DNA from: Panagrolaimus kolymaensis
Taxonomy: Eukaryota; Nematoda; Chromadorea; Rhabditida; Panagrolaimidae
Assembly: GCA_028622995.1 (NCBI GenBank)
Contig: JAJQJQ010000045.1
Coordinates: forward strand, 1,302,001-1,366,000
Length of the DNA stretch: 64,000 nucleotides
Direction of reading: 5' to 3'
Part shown: piece by piece, positions 21,497-34,015 of the stretch
Position numbering within the stretch: position 1 is the first letter of the stretch
Layout of the letters: every line of letters begins with the position of its first letter
Made by a program: the position numbers and the translations under genes
The notes under the pieces: model-generated
Told to the model about the DNA's origin: nothing
Database searches by the model: none
Seen by the model: the letters and a program-made list of their open reading frames with translations, nothing else

Positions 21497-23757
21497 CTAA
21501 TTAATAAAAAGTGAAGCATTTTGAGAATTTTTTAGTAAAATTTTATTGAATTCCTGAATGTAATTTAACGAAGAATTTGAAAATCGTAATTGAATTTTTG
21601 AATGTTTTTTAGTATGTTTCTGAAAAATAAAAAGGATTTAGAAAAATATGTAAATTCTTTATAAAAAACTAATTACCTTTAAAAAACTGCAAAAATCATT
21701 TGGCTCCAATTCGCCCGAAATAAAATTTAAAGAAAATAAATCAAATTTATTCTCAAATAAAAAATTTGAAATAATTTCTGTTGTTCGGGAATTACAAACG
21801 ATATTTGACATTCTGAAAACAAAAAAAAATTAAAGATATGGAATTTTTGAGAAATAAAAAAACTAACTTTATTGAATATATTTTTGGCGTCAAAATTAAT
21901 ATTTCTTCCAATGAAATTAATTTTCCTTCTTTCATTATTTTAACATCATAAAAATCCAATAATTTAACATTTCCATGTCCAATCAAAAATTTTAATTCTT
22001 TGAAACTTAAATCCTGTCCAATAATGGATAAAAATTTTGCATCGCATCGATAAAAAGAAAAATTAATTAAATTTGAAAGTGTATTTCTTTGTTTTGGAGA
22101 AGTATAATAAATTTTTAAATTATTTGAAATATAATAATTTTTGAAGGTTTTGGGATTTATAGTTTCAATAAATATTTCTAAAAATTTACAGAAAAAAGAA
22201 AAATAATTATTTAAAAGATTTTTTGACAAAAAAGCTTCGAAACTTAGAGTTAAATAAAAAAACGAACAACTTTTTTATTCAGAATTTTTTGGTTTGTTTT
22301 TTCTCAATTATTTTTTACTTACCTAAACTTTCTTTTTTATAAATAAAAATTTCTGGTGAATCTTGCTGCGTTTGTGGCTTTCGGCGAAGTACAAATTGAT
22401 GGCACAAAAATTTTGGGAAATAATAAAAAAAGTATTTACACGAATTAAATAATTTTTGAAGAATAAACGAATTTGCATTTTCCAAAATATATCGAATAAT
22501 TGTGGGTGGAAGAATTAAATTTTGATTGTAAATATTTTCTTTAAAACTTTTTTGACATTTTTTGAGATCAAATGGAATTTGGGGTTCATTCTGGAAGACT
22601 ACGACGGGCTTTGAAATAAGAGTTGTTTCACTAATACATAATGGGCCTGACTTTGATAACGGCGAATTCGACGAATCAATTTTTGCATGTAATTTATTTT
22701 TCATTTCATTATCGTCAAGAAAAAAGTGGCAATATTTTGTCAATATTTTCAGAGTTTCCTAAAAATTAAATATTTAGTTTCTTAAAAAAGCTTCAAATTT
22801 ATCAACCATCTCGTTTCGATCTTCTTCGTCTTCCAAATATTTAATATAAATTTTCCATAATTTTTTATTAGTTAAATCCTTTCCAAGACGGTATTCAAGA
22901 TTATGAATAATAAATTCTTTATCGTTAGATTCTAATAATTTTTGAAACCATAAAACATCGTTGCTTTTCAGGGATTCAATTTCTTCATAAAGAATTTTGG
23001 AAGAATTATATTTTTTTGTTACTCTTTTTGGAATTGGCGAATCTAAAAGTGAAAAAAAGTTTGATTTAATTTAAAAAAATCTTTTAAAAGTTAGTTAAAT
23101 TTTTTACAAGATTTTTCTTCAAATTCTTTATAAAACTTTTCAAGATTTTGATGTGGAAAAGTTAAAGAAAATTCATTGAAATTTTGATCCAATAATTTTG
23201 TTTCATCATTTTCGCATTCATAAATTATTTTAGCTTTTAAAAGTTTTCGATTAGGATCAATCTAAAAAATTAAGTAGAATTAATTAAATTTTTTGGAAAA
23301 AGAAAAAAGTAAATTACTTACATATTTTTGAGGACACAGACGCTTGGAATAAAATTGACCCAAAGCTTTGGATTTCAGTTTTATATATTCCTTTTTATCT
23401 TCGTCTGTGATTCCAAATTCTTGCATTCTGAAAAAAACAAAGAAGAAAAGTTTTAAAAAAGTTTCTGATTTTTCGATAAAAAAAGTTTTTTTATTAAAAA
23501 ATTAGTTATTTGATCGCATAAAAAGTTTTGGCTGAAGGACCAAATAAATTTTTATAAGACTAAACTCACTCAATTCGTTTATTCCATATTTCTTTAGGCA
23601 TCATATATTCCATAGAAAATTGATCAATTATTTTACATTTTAAACTTAAATCTTGCCACAAAGTATTATTCAAATCATTTTCTAAGTTTAAAATAAGCTT
23701 TTGATAACTTTTTTCAAGTTTTTGAAAATATTCAGGTAGTAATAATTTTGAAGTCAT
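21497..23757 (-). CDS. HAT-like repeat / F-box-like composite protein
   Basis: Eight exons, phases consistent throughout: 23757-23570, 23427-23322, 23261-23108, 23042-22807, 22758-22323, 22177-21868, 21812-21677, 21619-21497; 562 aa. The ATG lies 5 nt after a TTTTACAG acceptor, typical of a trans-spliced start. The N-terminal half resembles the HAT helical repeats of SART3-like splicing factors (TLWQDLSLK, FPHQNLEKFYKEFEE, SPIPKRVTKKYN, LWKIYIKYLEDEEDRNEM). The C-terminal half matches a divergent F-box-like nematode family: LPPTIIRYILENANSF, KLFNSCKYFFYYFP, YRCDAKFLSIIGQDLSFKEL, GKLISLEEILILTPKI and YIQEFNKILLKN. F-box proteins recruit substrates to Skp1/cullin ligases. The HAT assignment is tentative. 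Intron 4 is only 48 nt with a weak GTTGAT donor, so two separate transcripts remain possible. Confidence 0.65.
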
Positions 23758-26700
23758 TCCTCCTGTAAAATTAGAAGTTTTTTTCAATAGAAAAAATCAA
23801 AAAAGTTTATTAAAAATTTTAAAATAAACTTTGTCAAAAATTCACATTTTGCCAAAAAAAGAGTAAATAGCTCTTTTTAAAAAATTTTGAATAAATTATA
23901 AAAAGTATTTACTGTAAATTCAAGAGGCCAAGGAAAAAATTCATTGAATTTATTTATCAATTTTTCAAGTCAATAAACTAATTCTTTTGTAAACAATGCT
24001 TTTTAAAGATTCACGGAAAGCAAAAAACATTTCGAACACCAACAATCTTTTTTTTATTTCGTTTCTTGCAACTTTTTTACACTTTTTTCCTTTCAGTTTT
24101 TCTCACATTTTCTCTTCAATTTTTTTCTTGCCTTTTCTTTTTTTTTGATTTCTTTTCAATGCCATTGGATAGTGGTGTCTGTCTGCCACATATTTTCATT
24201 CCTCTCCATTACTTCCAAGGCGCTGATAACTTTGCATTTTGGTTTTTCTGCTGCTGCAAAATAAAATAAAAAATAAAGAAAATAATTTTTTCAATGTCAC
24301 GGTGCAGCAATAAAAAATCTAAAAAAAACTCAAAGGAGAAGGGTTTATTTCGATCAAAATCTTACTTTTTTTTGCTTTTTGAAACCTTTCTAATTTTTTA
24401 TTTTTGACAGTTTTTTCTATTTTTAACTTTTTCTTCTTTTATCTTTAAAGATTATAATCGCTCATTTTCTTTATTTATTATTTATTTTTGCGTTGTTTCA
24501 ATAACCTTGCCTCATTTTTTACCTCCATTTTTTGCGAGTTTCTCTCCATATTTTTTTTGGAAACCCCTCTTTTTTTTTGCTTTCACAAAGTTTCAGGTTT
24601 TTTTGTGAGTTATAAATTTTCCCCTAAAAAATTATTGCACGTGCTTTCCCCTTTTTTCTTATTCGTTCTTTTCAGGTTTAAGGCTATTTTTATAAACGTA
24701 ATCAGAAATTAAAACATTAATAAAAAGAAATGAGTAAAAGTACATATTTAGTAATTTAGGAGGTGTTTAAAAGAAGTGCCTTTTTTAGATATGCGCACAC
24801 ACATATTCATTACCTAATTTAATTATAGTCTCTTTTTAAATTTATTATTTTTCACAGTTTAAAGAATTTTTATTGCGTTTCTAAGGCCCTTTCCCTTGAT
24901 TTAATAGTTTAAGTGTTAATTTTTTTGATGGTGGTTAAAGTTTCAAATTAGGACAAATATTTGACAGTAAAATTAAGTAATGATTAAAACATCTTAGAAA
25001 GATCGCGTGCTTTTTTGTCACATTATCGCACTAGATTTTTTTAATAATAAAAAATATTTCATATTCATTAAATCAAAATTTAACTTTTTAAGCTTAAAGT
25101 AAGACCCGAAAAAAAAAGAAAAAGAATTAACCGTTAAATTTTTTTTCCATATTTTAAGTTTCATGGCTAAAATTCAGAAATGTACCCTTCCTTTTCAACC
25201 CAAAACTTTATTAACAAAGAAATATTTTGGTTTCACATTACACACATCCGTTTTTTTCGGTGACAAAGTTTTTGATTTTCTCAGCATTGCAAAACTTAAC
25301 TTTCGACGATAATGAAGGTTTTTTTTATTATTGCAATCGATCCTCTGCAAAAAGAAAAATCATAACTTTTTGATTTTTTTTTTCAAATATGCACGTACCA
25401 CAAAAAAAGTTTTTTTTGTTCTTGAACATTACTGCTGTTCCATCAAAGAAAACATTTATAATTTATTTACTTTTAACCTTTCCCAAATTTTGGGTGTTTC
25501 GCACCTTTCCAAAAACTCGCGCATTTTATTTTTTCTTTCCAAACTTTAAACACCAAACTTAAAAGTTTAATAAAAAGAAAAAAAGGACTACAATTTTTTT
25601 TCTCTTGATTAAAACCATTTTTTCTTTTGGGTGTCTAAACTATTATATTTTTAATTTGTTACTAAACTGAATTGATCTTAATTTGATTGCTGTGAAGAAA
25701 AAAAATGTTTTTAATTAGGGTCTCTTTTTGGTTTAAAAAAATTAGATCTAGAAATGCGCTTTGTCACGTTAACTTTTTTAATTTTTTTATTCGGAAATCA
25801 ATCTTTGATATTTTTTAAACTCCAAGAAAACTGTATTAATTTCATCTAAAAAATTGGAAATTAAAGGATTTGAAAAACTAAACTATAATAACTGTTGTCA
25901 GAGTTGTTTCTGACGATGCTTTAGTTATTTATCGATCAAAGTCCATCCATTTGAACCTTTGATGATTAATTTTCTTTTTCCCGAATGTTATTTATTTTGA
26001 ATCTTGATTTAAAAAAAACGCAACGCATTGTCTGGCCGGATAGCGATTGCTTGGTTTTTTGAAAGAAGGTTTTGGGAGATATATTCATTTTATTTTTTAT
26101 TTTTGATTTAGTTTTTTTTTAAACTTTTTAGGATCATGTGTACTTTTTTATGGTATTTTCCTCCCATTTTTAGAAAAAATATTTTTGACTTTTCATAAAT
26201 ATAAAATTATTACAAAACTTTTTGATATCGATACAATACCGGTATATTCAATACTAAAAAAACCTGACCTTTTTTTCTATTAAATATTATATTATATTAT
26301 TTCCGCCCAAAAAAAGAAAATCAATCTTTTTCTTTCCCAGAATAAAAATTTTCATTGTTCCCTTTTTTTCAAAAAGTTATTAACCAACCATTTTTTTTAT
26401 TGCGCGCGCGATTGATTGATCGCTGCTCATAAAGTTTGTACAAAAAACTTTTTTTTATTAACCTTTTCGAAACAATTTTTATTTTTATTTTTTTACGTAA
26501 TCTACAAATGAAAATAAATACATTAAAAAAATGTTTTAATAAATCGTTCGTTATTTTCTTTCATTTCTTTTTTTTGGGTCGTCATAAAAAAAAATTGCTC
26601 AATTAATTTTATTTTTGTTATTTTTTTGTCGACGTTGTTTGTCTACATTGAAAATTGCTTGGGAAAAAGGAAAAAAAACTCTATTTTTTAGTTATTTTTT

Positions 26701-26830
26701 TTCTCGCTGCTCATTAATTTTTTTTAATAATAATACTTTTGCCTCCGTTGTTTAATTTTTTTTTTAATTGCGCAAATATTTTTTTTAGGTCGATAAAAAA
26801 AGAGAAAAGCAAATTTAACTTTAAAAAATT
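23758..26830. other. gene-free region of about 3 kb
   Basis: Homopolymer-rich AT DNA with pyrimidine tracts; the open frames present are low-complexity. A splice-acceptor-like TTTTTTTTAG near 26788 just before the next gene may be a trans-splice site. A short GCGCGCGC run lies at about 26402. No gene is supported. Confidence 0.5.
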
Positions 26831-27838
26831 ATGTTTCGTCCAAAATATCCCGATATTGTTAAGCCAGAATATGAAGCCATTTGCGGATTTCATGTTAGGG
26901 TAAGCATTTTGCTTAAATTATAAATTTGTGGAGTTTGGAAATAACGTAAATTTTAACATCAGAAAATTGCTTTCATTTTTTTGATTTAAGAAAATTTTTT
27001 TACTCGGACTTCATAAAAATACTTTGAAATAAAACGTATAAATAATTTCAGAAAGTCGCCAGTTTCTTCGCTGTTCTAGGCCTTCTTGGTTTAATATTTT
27101 CCATTCCCGTTGCCATTATAAAAGCCTCCGTTGTTCACTTAATTTCTACATTAATTTCTGCTATATTTTATGCAGCAATTTTATATGCAGATAAATATGA
27201 AAAACCATGGGGTTATATACCATTTTTAATTGCACAAGTGAGTTTTTTTTTCACATTTTTTCTCGAAACAAAACTTTGAAAAAAATAAAATAAAAATAAA
27301 TATTATGTTTTTTTATAGGGAATTTCATTAATTTTTGGTATCGTTATTATTGTTACATCTATCGTATTTATTTTATTTCCACCTGCTGTATTTAAAGATT
27401 TTATGGATGAAAATCAAAATGATGGAGGTACCAAAATTAATCCAGAAAGAACTGGATTTGATCGAACAAGTAAGAATTTTTTTAATATATCCCAAACTTT
27501 TGTTTATTGACTCTCGACACGAATATGTTTAACTTAATTAAACTTTTCGAAAGTTATACAAAATTAAGGAATTAATTATTAATTTTTTGGTTGAAAAAAA
27601 AATTGATTTCTTTGCGAAAAATTTAGAATTTAATAATTTCCGAAACTTTTCAGCCATAAATTTCATTCTCACTGCTTTAATAATTTTTTGCATCATTGCT
27701 GAACTTATTGGCTTATATGTTTGGAATGTAGTTCGTCGGGCAAGAAAATATATGATTGATGAAGTATGTTCAGGAAAAGTTGAAAGAAACTTCACCACCC
27801 TTGAATCAGGAAATCCTAGTATTGAAATAAAAGTGTAA
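26831..27838 (+). CDS. four-span membrane protein, nematode type
   Basis: Exons 26831-26899, 27052-27237, 27319-27469 and 27654-27838, in phase, encode 196 aa. After a cytosolic N-terminus (MFRPKYPDIVKPEYEAICGF) there are four hydrophobic spans: about FFAVLGLLGLIFSIPVAII, HLISTLISAIFYAAILY, FLIAQGISLIFGIVIIVTSIVFILF and INFILTALIIFCIIAELIGLYVW. A basic segment and a short tail ending PSIEIKV follow. The layout resembles small tetraspan or MARVEL-like nematode proteins, like those at 39128-40139 and 59363-60294. Function is unknown. Confidence 0.75.
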
Positions 27839-28265
27839 AAAAAAATTAAACAAATCTACAATTTAAAGTAAATAAATATAATATTTATGTTTTAAAGTTT
27901 TTTTTGCTCAATTTATTTGTTTGGGTTCTTTTTTATGCTTTTTATTTTTTGGTTTGTTAATAAAAATTTAAATTGTTTTTGTAAGTAATAAATAAGTATT
28001 TTTTTAAACAACTTTAGTGCTTTAACTGTAACTGAATTCACAATGGATAAAAATAATCAAATTAAGAAAATTTATAATCCATTAAGCAAAAAATCAAATA
28101 AAAAAATTTTTTTCCATTAATTTTTTGATTGAAACTTCAAAATACGAAATCAATGCTTTAGGTTTTGAACTAAAGTGAATTTTAGATATGTAAAACTTGT
28201 AAGTCTATAAACTCCTTTTAATAAATTTTCCCGTTTTTCCTCCTTTCAAGCTTTCATTTTTTACT
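27839..28265. other. intergenic
   Basis: 3'UTR of the four-span protein gene, then AT-rich DNA. No gene is seen. Confidence 0.4.
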
Positions 28266-28417
28266 TGTAACCCTCCCTTGACTCGGTTGTCTCCGCCTTC
28301 GGGTGGCCAATATAAAAGGGCTTCGATAGAAGCCCTAGCCTTCAGCCTTGGTTGTCGATATGGTAGTAAATAAAGGATAACGATAGATAAACGTGTCTCT
28401 CAAATAACATAGCTACA
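28266..28417 (+). mobile_element. solo-LTR-like element
   Basis: This GC-richer island of about 152 bp starts TGTAAC and ends GCTACA, imperfect inverted ends of TG...CA type. It contains a TATA box (AATATAAAAGGG, about 28309), a perfect hairpin GGGCTTC-GATA-GAAGCCC just after it, and a poly(A) signal (GTAAATAAAGG). This promoter plus polyadenylation layout is that of a short retrotransposon LTR. No target-site duplication is evident, so an unrecognised small RNA gene with its own promoter is an alternative. Confidence 0.4.
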
Positions 28418-29460
28418 CAACGTTTACATACTTACCACTAAAACTGTTGAATCCAAGATATATTTTTAAAACTTTTTTTCACTTTTAAAAGTTCCCACAT
28501 TTAATTATTTATTTATTAATATCTAATTTAGCGAATTTTCTGTGATTCTCATTTAATTTTAATTTTTTCTTCATCTCTTCGAGGTCAGAAAAAAAAATGT
28601 GAGAAAGTTTTGAATTTTATCTTCAATTTATTTTTTTGGACGAATAACGATTTGTCTCCAGCTTTTTCAAGCATTGAAATAAAATCATTTATAAAATTAA
28701 TAAATCAGTTCAAACTGTCTGTTTACTTTCCTTTTCACTTATTTCGATTTTCATCAATGTTTAAACCGAAATCTTAAACATAAAATTTGTAACTCTGCCT
28801 TTTTTTATACTTTTTTTACAGTTATCAGCATTATTGTTTTTTTTTTCTTGTAGCCGTAAAGATTAATAATAAAAAGTCTAGTTTTTTTTGTAGTTGTTTT
28901 AACGGATCCTAAAAGAACGCAAAAAATCCAACTGGACAATGGACATTTGAGCTTTTGAGTGTGTTTATCTAGTTTTTTTACAATCAGCATCATTATGACT
29001 TAATCCGCCCTCACTTTTTCTCTTTTTCCCCTTTAAAACTTTTTTAAAAATAGTTTGGTCAATTTATATAACAGAAAAAGAGGACAAAAACACACAGAAA
29101 AGTAGTAGCGTGGCTTTTGTTAATCTCTCTTTTTCAAACAAAAACAAAAAATAATTATTATGAAACTGAGACAAACTAAAACAAACTGACCATGTCCGCA
29201 TATAGAGGGGATTGATACCTACAAAATATCTCCGGCCGGCCTCTTTTCCATTTCCATCGTCCATCGGCTGCTTTTAAATCTCCCTTTATCGCGTGCTTCT
29301 CTCTCACTTTCACTATTAATCCGTTATATTTTTTTTCGGACATCATAACTTTTATTTTTTAAAAACTTTAAATTAACTCATTTTTTGTAGTTTTCAGTCA
29401 TTTAAATTTTTTTTGTTTTAGAAAATAAATTTTTAATGGAAACGCAGAATTTTTTTACTA
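28418..29460. other. intergenic, presumed promoter of the moulting gene
   Basis: AT-rich DNA; the open frames are low-complexity. A GC patch CTCCGGCCGGCCTC lies near 29232. No gene is supported. Confidence 0.4.
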
Positions 29461-32400
29461 ATGAATAAACAACAAAAATGGAAATTATCAATAAATAAAT
29501 TTCAAATATTTTGGTTTATTATTTCATTTTTTTATTTCTTTAATTTCGTGGAACCCAGTGAAATGTTTGATTTAAATATAGATAAAATTAATTATGTTTA
29601 TCATCGAGCAGCTATTATGGCTTTGTTAAAGGTATGTAAATATTTTTTGGCCATTTTTTTCACTAGAGTTGATAATCAAAAAAACAAACAAAAACAATGG
29701 AATGCGAAAATTACGAAACGATTTTTTTTGAAGTTGAAAAAAATCACAAAACTTTGGAAGCGAAAATTTTCTATGCAAATTTTAAAATTTTTTTGCCCCT
29801 TTTAAACTTTTTTTACTTAACTCTAGTTTTTTTGTATATATTTTAGTCTCGAGCTTCAACATTAATCAAATCCGGTTCTATTCCTTATTCAGATCAAATC
29901 ATTTATAAACAATGTTCCACGACTGCTTCAAGTCCAATAATGCTTGCAAAATGTGTAGCTAAATTATTGGAAATCAAAGATAATGTTTCATTTTATCATC
30001 AAGAAGATCCACCATCGGCTATAGAAAAATTGGGAGAAATATTTTTTGGTAAAAAAATTTATCCATCGATATCGCCGGAGCCACCAAAGGCCGCCGCCGC
30101 TCAATCCATGGATTTTGATGATGAAGAATCTCCTCCTCTTCGAAGGGTCATTCCTTCTAAATATAATACTTTTCAATTTCGAAATAAATTTAGCCCAAAT
30201 GAAAATTATGGCAAACCTGTGGCGGCAAAAGAATTTTATTTTACTCAAAATAATAGGCTTGGATCAAACTCTCAAATAAGAGCAGAAGCAGCAGAGATGC
30301 CAGCTTTGTTTTCAAATCCTCGTCTGCCACTTAAATCAAGAAATAATTATTTTTATCATCAAAATTTTGAAAGAAGGAGGAGAGTAAAACGTGAAATGTT
30401 TCAATCACAAAAGCAGCTAAAAAGTTAGTTTTATCCTTTCAAAAATAAGTGATTCATTGAAACCCGAAAACACCTAAAACGAAAGTGGACTTAAAAATAA
30501 TTTTTTTGTTGTTAAATTTTTTCAAAAATTATGAAATCTTAAGGAAACTTTTTTTTATGTTTATTTGGCAAAGAAATTTTTTAGATTCCAAGAATAAGAA
30601 ATCCGCTGACTTTGAAAACCTTTCAAATTTAGAAAAAATAACAAAATATTATAAAATGCTTTCATATTGTGAAGCATTTTTCAAGCGACTCAATGGAGAT
30701 AACTCCCAATTTATTAATTCAGCATCAAAAATTCCATATCGATTTGAATTAAGAAAAGATAAAAAGATGACAATAATTGAAAATGTTTTCAATGCCCTTG
30801 AAGGCATGCTCGTGAGTTTCACTAATTTACTTCTTCTTTTTTTAAGTTTAAGAAACTTTAAAGAAAAAAATAAAATGTTTAAAAAATTTATTTTAGGGTT
30901 CAACAGCAGCGAAAAGCAAATTTTCATTTTTATCACCCCAATTATTTTCTATTTTGCCAAGTGAAAACAAAAAACGCAAACATTTACTTTCACCTTCGCT
31001 ATTTAGCTTTCAAGAAAATGATGGACTTTTTTCTTTACCAAATTTTTTTAAGGTTTGCATATTTAATTTTTTTTTTCTACAGTAATTTTGAGCCTATTTT
31101 TTCTTTTATAGAATTTTAATATGAATGAAAAAATTGAAAAAGATTTAATTGAAACTTTGCTGGAAATTTCGGGGGCTTCAAAAACTCTAGAAAATTTGGT
31201 TAAAGAAATGGAGCCACAAATAAAAGAAATGAATGAAAAAATATTTCCATCAATTTTGGAATTAGAAAAAATTGAAAAAGATTGGAAAATGGTAGCGAAT
31301 AGTTACACTCCCGAGCAACAAGCAGATATTCGAGAAATTGGATACGCTTTTTTGGAACCCGAGCAATTAGAATTACTTTATAGTAAAAAAGGTAAATTAT
31401 TTTTTTTGGTTTTACAGAGAAAATTAAAAATTTAATTAATATTTTGTTGGTTTCAGGTTTCCCAAAATTGAAGCTTAATTTAACCGATTACGCTGGTCTC
31501 TCAAAAAATGAGAGACAAAACCGAATAGATGATGACATAAAAAAATTGGCAAAATTAAGCGATGATGATGTTGAATTTATTCAAGGTGAGTTCAAATAAA
31601 AAAATTTGTTGTGAGAATATTTAAAAATTTTTAATAATTAAAAAAAATGAAAAAATGATGAGGTCCTACCCGGAATCGAACCGGGGTTACTGGATTCAAA
31701 GTCCAATGTGATAACCGCTACACTATAGGACCGACACGAATACTCTCGTTACATTGTATTTTTAAAGCATAGAGCGTGCGTCGTCCGAATGTTCATCAAA
31801 AAAAAGCAACAAAAAAAATGCAAAGTCAAAAAAAAATTTATTTTAGACTTTTCTCGTTCATCTCGCTTTCGTCGACAAGCAGCGCCACCTCCGGTGGAAG
31901 TGCATCCAGATAATGGAGAAATAACCACGGGAAATGCAGGGGATCATCATGATTATAGTCAAGAAGCACCCGGAACTCATGGAGCTTTACCCCATTTTAT
32001 TACCCTTGAACCTTGGGCATTTGGAAGTCGAATTGGGCAAGGAATAGCTTTGGAAGTGGTCACACTTTCGCCTTATGCATTTTTTACTGAAATTATGATG
32101 CCTGAAGCTTTGGTGGTAAAAACCATAAAAATAATTGTCTCAAAGTGAAAATATTTGTTTCATTTTTCTTTTAGGTTCAAACCCTTGGACCTCGAGCATT
32201 TATTCCAGCAATATTAAGTCCACAAGCTTTGATAGCAAGAATTTTATCCCCCGCTGCTTTTATTGCAGAAATATTATCTCCTCGTGCTTTAACCGCATAT
32301 GTAATGACTCCGGAAGCATTGATAGCAGAAATATTAACACCAAAATTTTTGGAAACAAGAATTTTAAGTCCTGAAGCTTTGATTATACAAATTTTGAGTC

Positions 32401-33005
32401 CATGTAAGTAGCTTTTAAAAATAAATTAAGCGCTTCTTAAATTCAGTTTGGAAGTTTGTTTGAACGAAAATTTTTAATTCTAAGCTTTTGTTGCGGCATC
32501 CAAAACTTTTTTTTAGTATTGTCGAAAACTATGTTTTAGTTATTTATGTGATTTTAATCAAATATTTTTTTATAGCAATTTTGGCTCCTCGAATTGCATC
32601 TCCTGAAGCTGGAGCATTAGTGATTTTAAGTCCAAGCATATTATCCCCTCGAATTTCAAGTGGACATACCATGGTTGTTGAAGTTAGTTTTATAGTTTTC
32701 AAAATCTTTAATTTCTAAGTTTTTTTTATTCCTAAAATTGATTTAAGGTTTTATCCCCTCATCTTTTGGGTGGTGGACATTCATCTCATGAAGATGCGGA
32801 ACAAGGCATGCATCATAATCATCAACATGATGAACATGTTGATACTCATGATATCGTTAATAGTGGCAATGCGCATGGACAAGATCACGGACAAGATCAT
32901 GGACATGGAAATGAACACATTGCAAATGTTGTTGACTCCCATGCAAATCAACATAATCCAAATTTTCCTAATCAACACCAACCGCCACCACATATTAGAT
33001 TTTAA
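29461..33005 (+). CDS. MLT-10-like moulting protein
   Basis: Ten in-phase exons: 29461-29631, 29847-30423, 30585-30811, 30897-31052, 31112-31391, 31457-31585, 31847-32115, 32175-32403, 32576-32682, 32748-33005; 800 aa. Nematode MLT-10-like proteins are secreted factors needed for cuticle moulting. The N-terminus carries a hydrophobic signal segment (FWFIISFFYFFNF). A basic/Glu-rich middle and a coiled region (LVKEMEPQIKEMNEKI) follow. The diagnostic C-terminal repeat of ILSPxAL / VLSPHLLGG units (LSPQALIARILSP, SPRALTAYVMTPEALIAEI, LSPSILSPRI) comes next. The tail is His/Asp/Gly-rich (many HGQDHG units), possibly metal-binding. The intron between exons 6 and 7 contains an antisense tRNA-Gln gene. 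Confidence 0.9.
31662..31732 (-). tRNA. tRNA-Gln (UUG anticodon)
   Basis: Read on the minus strand it starts GGTCCTATAGTGTAGCGG and ends CCGGGTAGGACC. The acceptor stem GGTCCTA/TAGGACC is perfect. The anticodon loop CTTTGAA gives anticodon TTG (reads CAA, Gln). The T-arm CCCGG-TTCGATT-CCGGG is intact. There is no intron and length is 71 nt. It is antisense within an intron of the MLT-10-like gene. Confidence 0.95.
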
Positions 33006-33128
33006 AAAATGAAATTGAAGGATGTTCAGAAATTTAAAAACCGCAATAATATTCTTTTTTTCTGATTTCAGAATTTTATAATAAAATGCAATAGATTTAT
33101 TTATTTATTTTTTATGCTTTATTTTTAA

Positions 33129-33552
33129 CAAGGGAACGGATTAGCATGTCAAATCGCTGGGGAGATTTGGCCTATACCATTCGATAGAGCTCTGAAAGTT
33201 AGACTATGGGCCAAAATCCTAGCGGCCCACCAATTCAAAAAAAAAAGTTTTCTCATGTCAAAGTTTAAAATTCCTGGACTTAGAAGCTTTTTGCACTTTT
33301 TTCTTCCTTTTTCAGTCATTTTTTGAATCTCTTTTCTTTTTTTTGGCGTTTCGCTGAACGTTGAAAATTTTTCTAAGTATTGGAAAAAAGACGGTTTTTT
33401 CATCGTTTTTGCTCAACTTTGATCTGACGAAACTAATTTTTTTTGAATTGGTGGGCCGCTAGGATTTTGGCCCATAGTCTAACTTTCAGAGCTCTATCGA
33501 ATGGTATAGGCCAAATCTCCCCAGCTATTTGATATGCTAATCCGTTCCCTTG
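33129..33552. mobile_element. MITE with about 113-bp terminal inverted repeats
   Basis: The 424-bp element has near-perfect terminal inverted repeats of about 113 bp: 33129-33241 against 33440-33552, beginning CAAGGGAACGGATTAGCAT. I see two mismatches. It is flanked on both sides by TAA, consistent with a 3-bp target-site duplication of the PIF/Harbinger type, although a TA duplication (Tc1/mariner) is not excluded. The roughly 200-bp interior is non-coding. It sits about 120 bp downstream of the MLT-10-like stop codon. Confidence 0.9.
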
Positions 33553-33555
33553 TAA

Positions 33556-34015
33556 GTAAAAAAAAATTTTGAAAGTTTGTGAAATATTCTTTTTTTGAAT
33601 CACTTAATTTTTAAAAAAGAAGGCCCAAATGGATTACAAAACAATTTTTATTTATTTATTTTATATTTTCGAGCATTTAAATTCCAAAATTTATAACAAG
33701 TGTTTGCTTCAAATGATCTTCAAATCAGAAGACATAAAGTCCATAATCAAAAAGACATCCTTTAAACAAAAAAAGGCAAAAAAAGAAGAAAAAAACTTCG
33801 ATGCTCTGATAAAAGTACAATCTTTTTTTCTTCTTATTTGATTCTTATCATACAAACTCACATACATACACAATTTTTTCATAGACACTTCCGTGGTATA
33901 AGCATTTTAACTCCTGTTTCTCTATGAAATAGCCTCAAACAAAAGAAATAAAGAAAGAAAGAAAAAACATTGTTAATTTTAACCTTTTTTTTCTTTGTTG
34001 AAAAACCCCAAAAAA
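33556..34015. other. intergenic
   Basis: AT-rich spacer upstream of the lectin gene. A short open frame at 33629-33841 is low-complexity and is not called. Confidence 0.4.
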
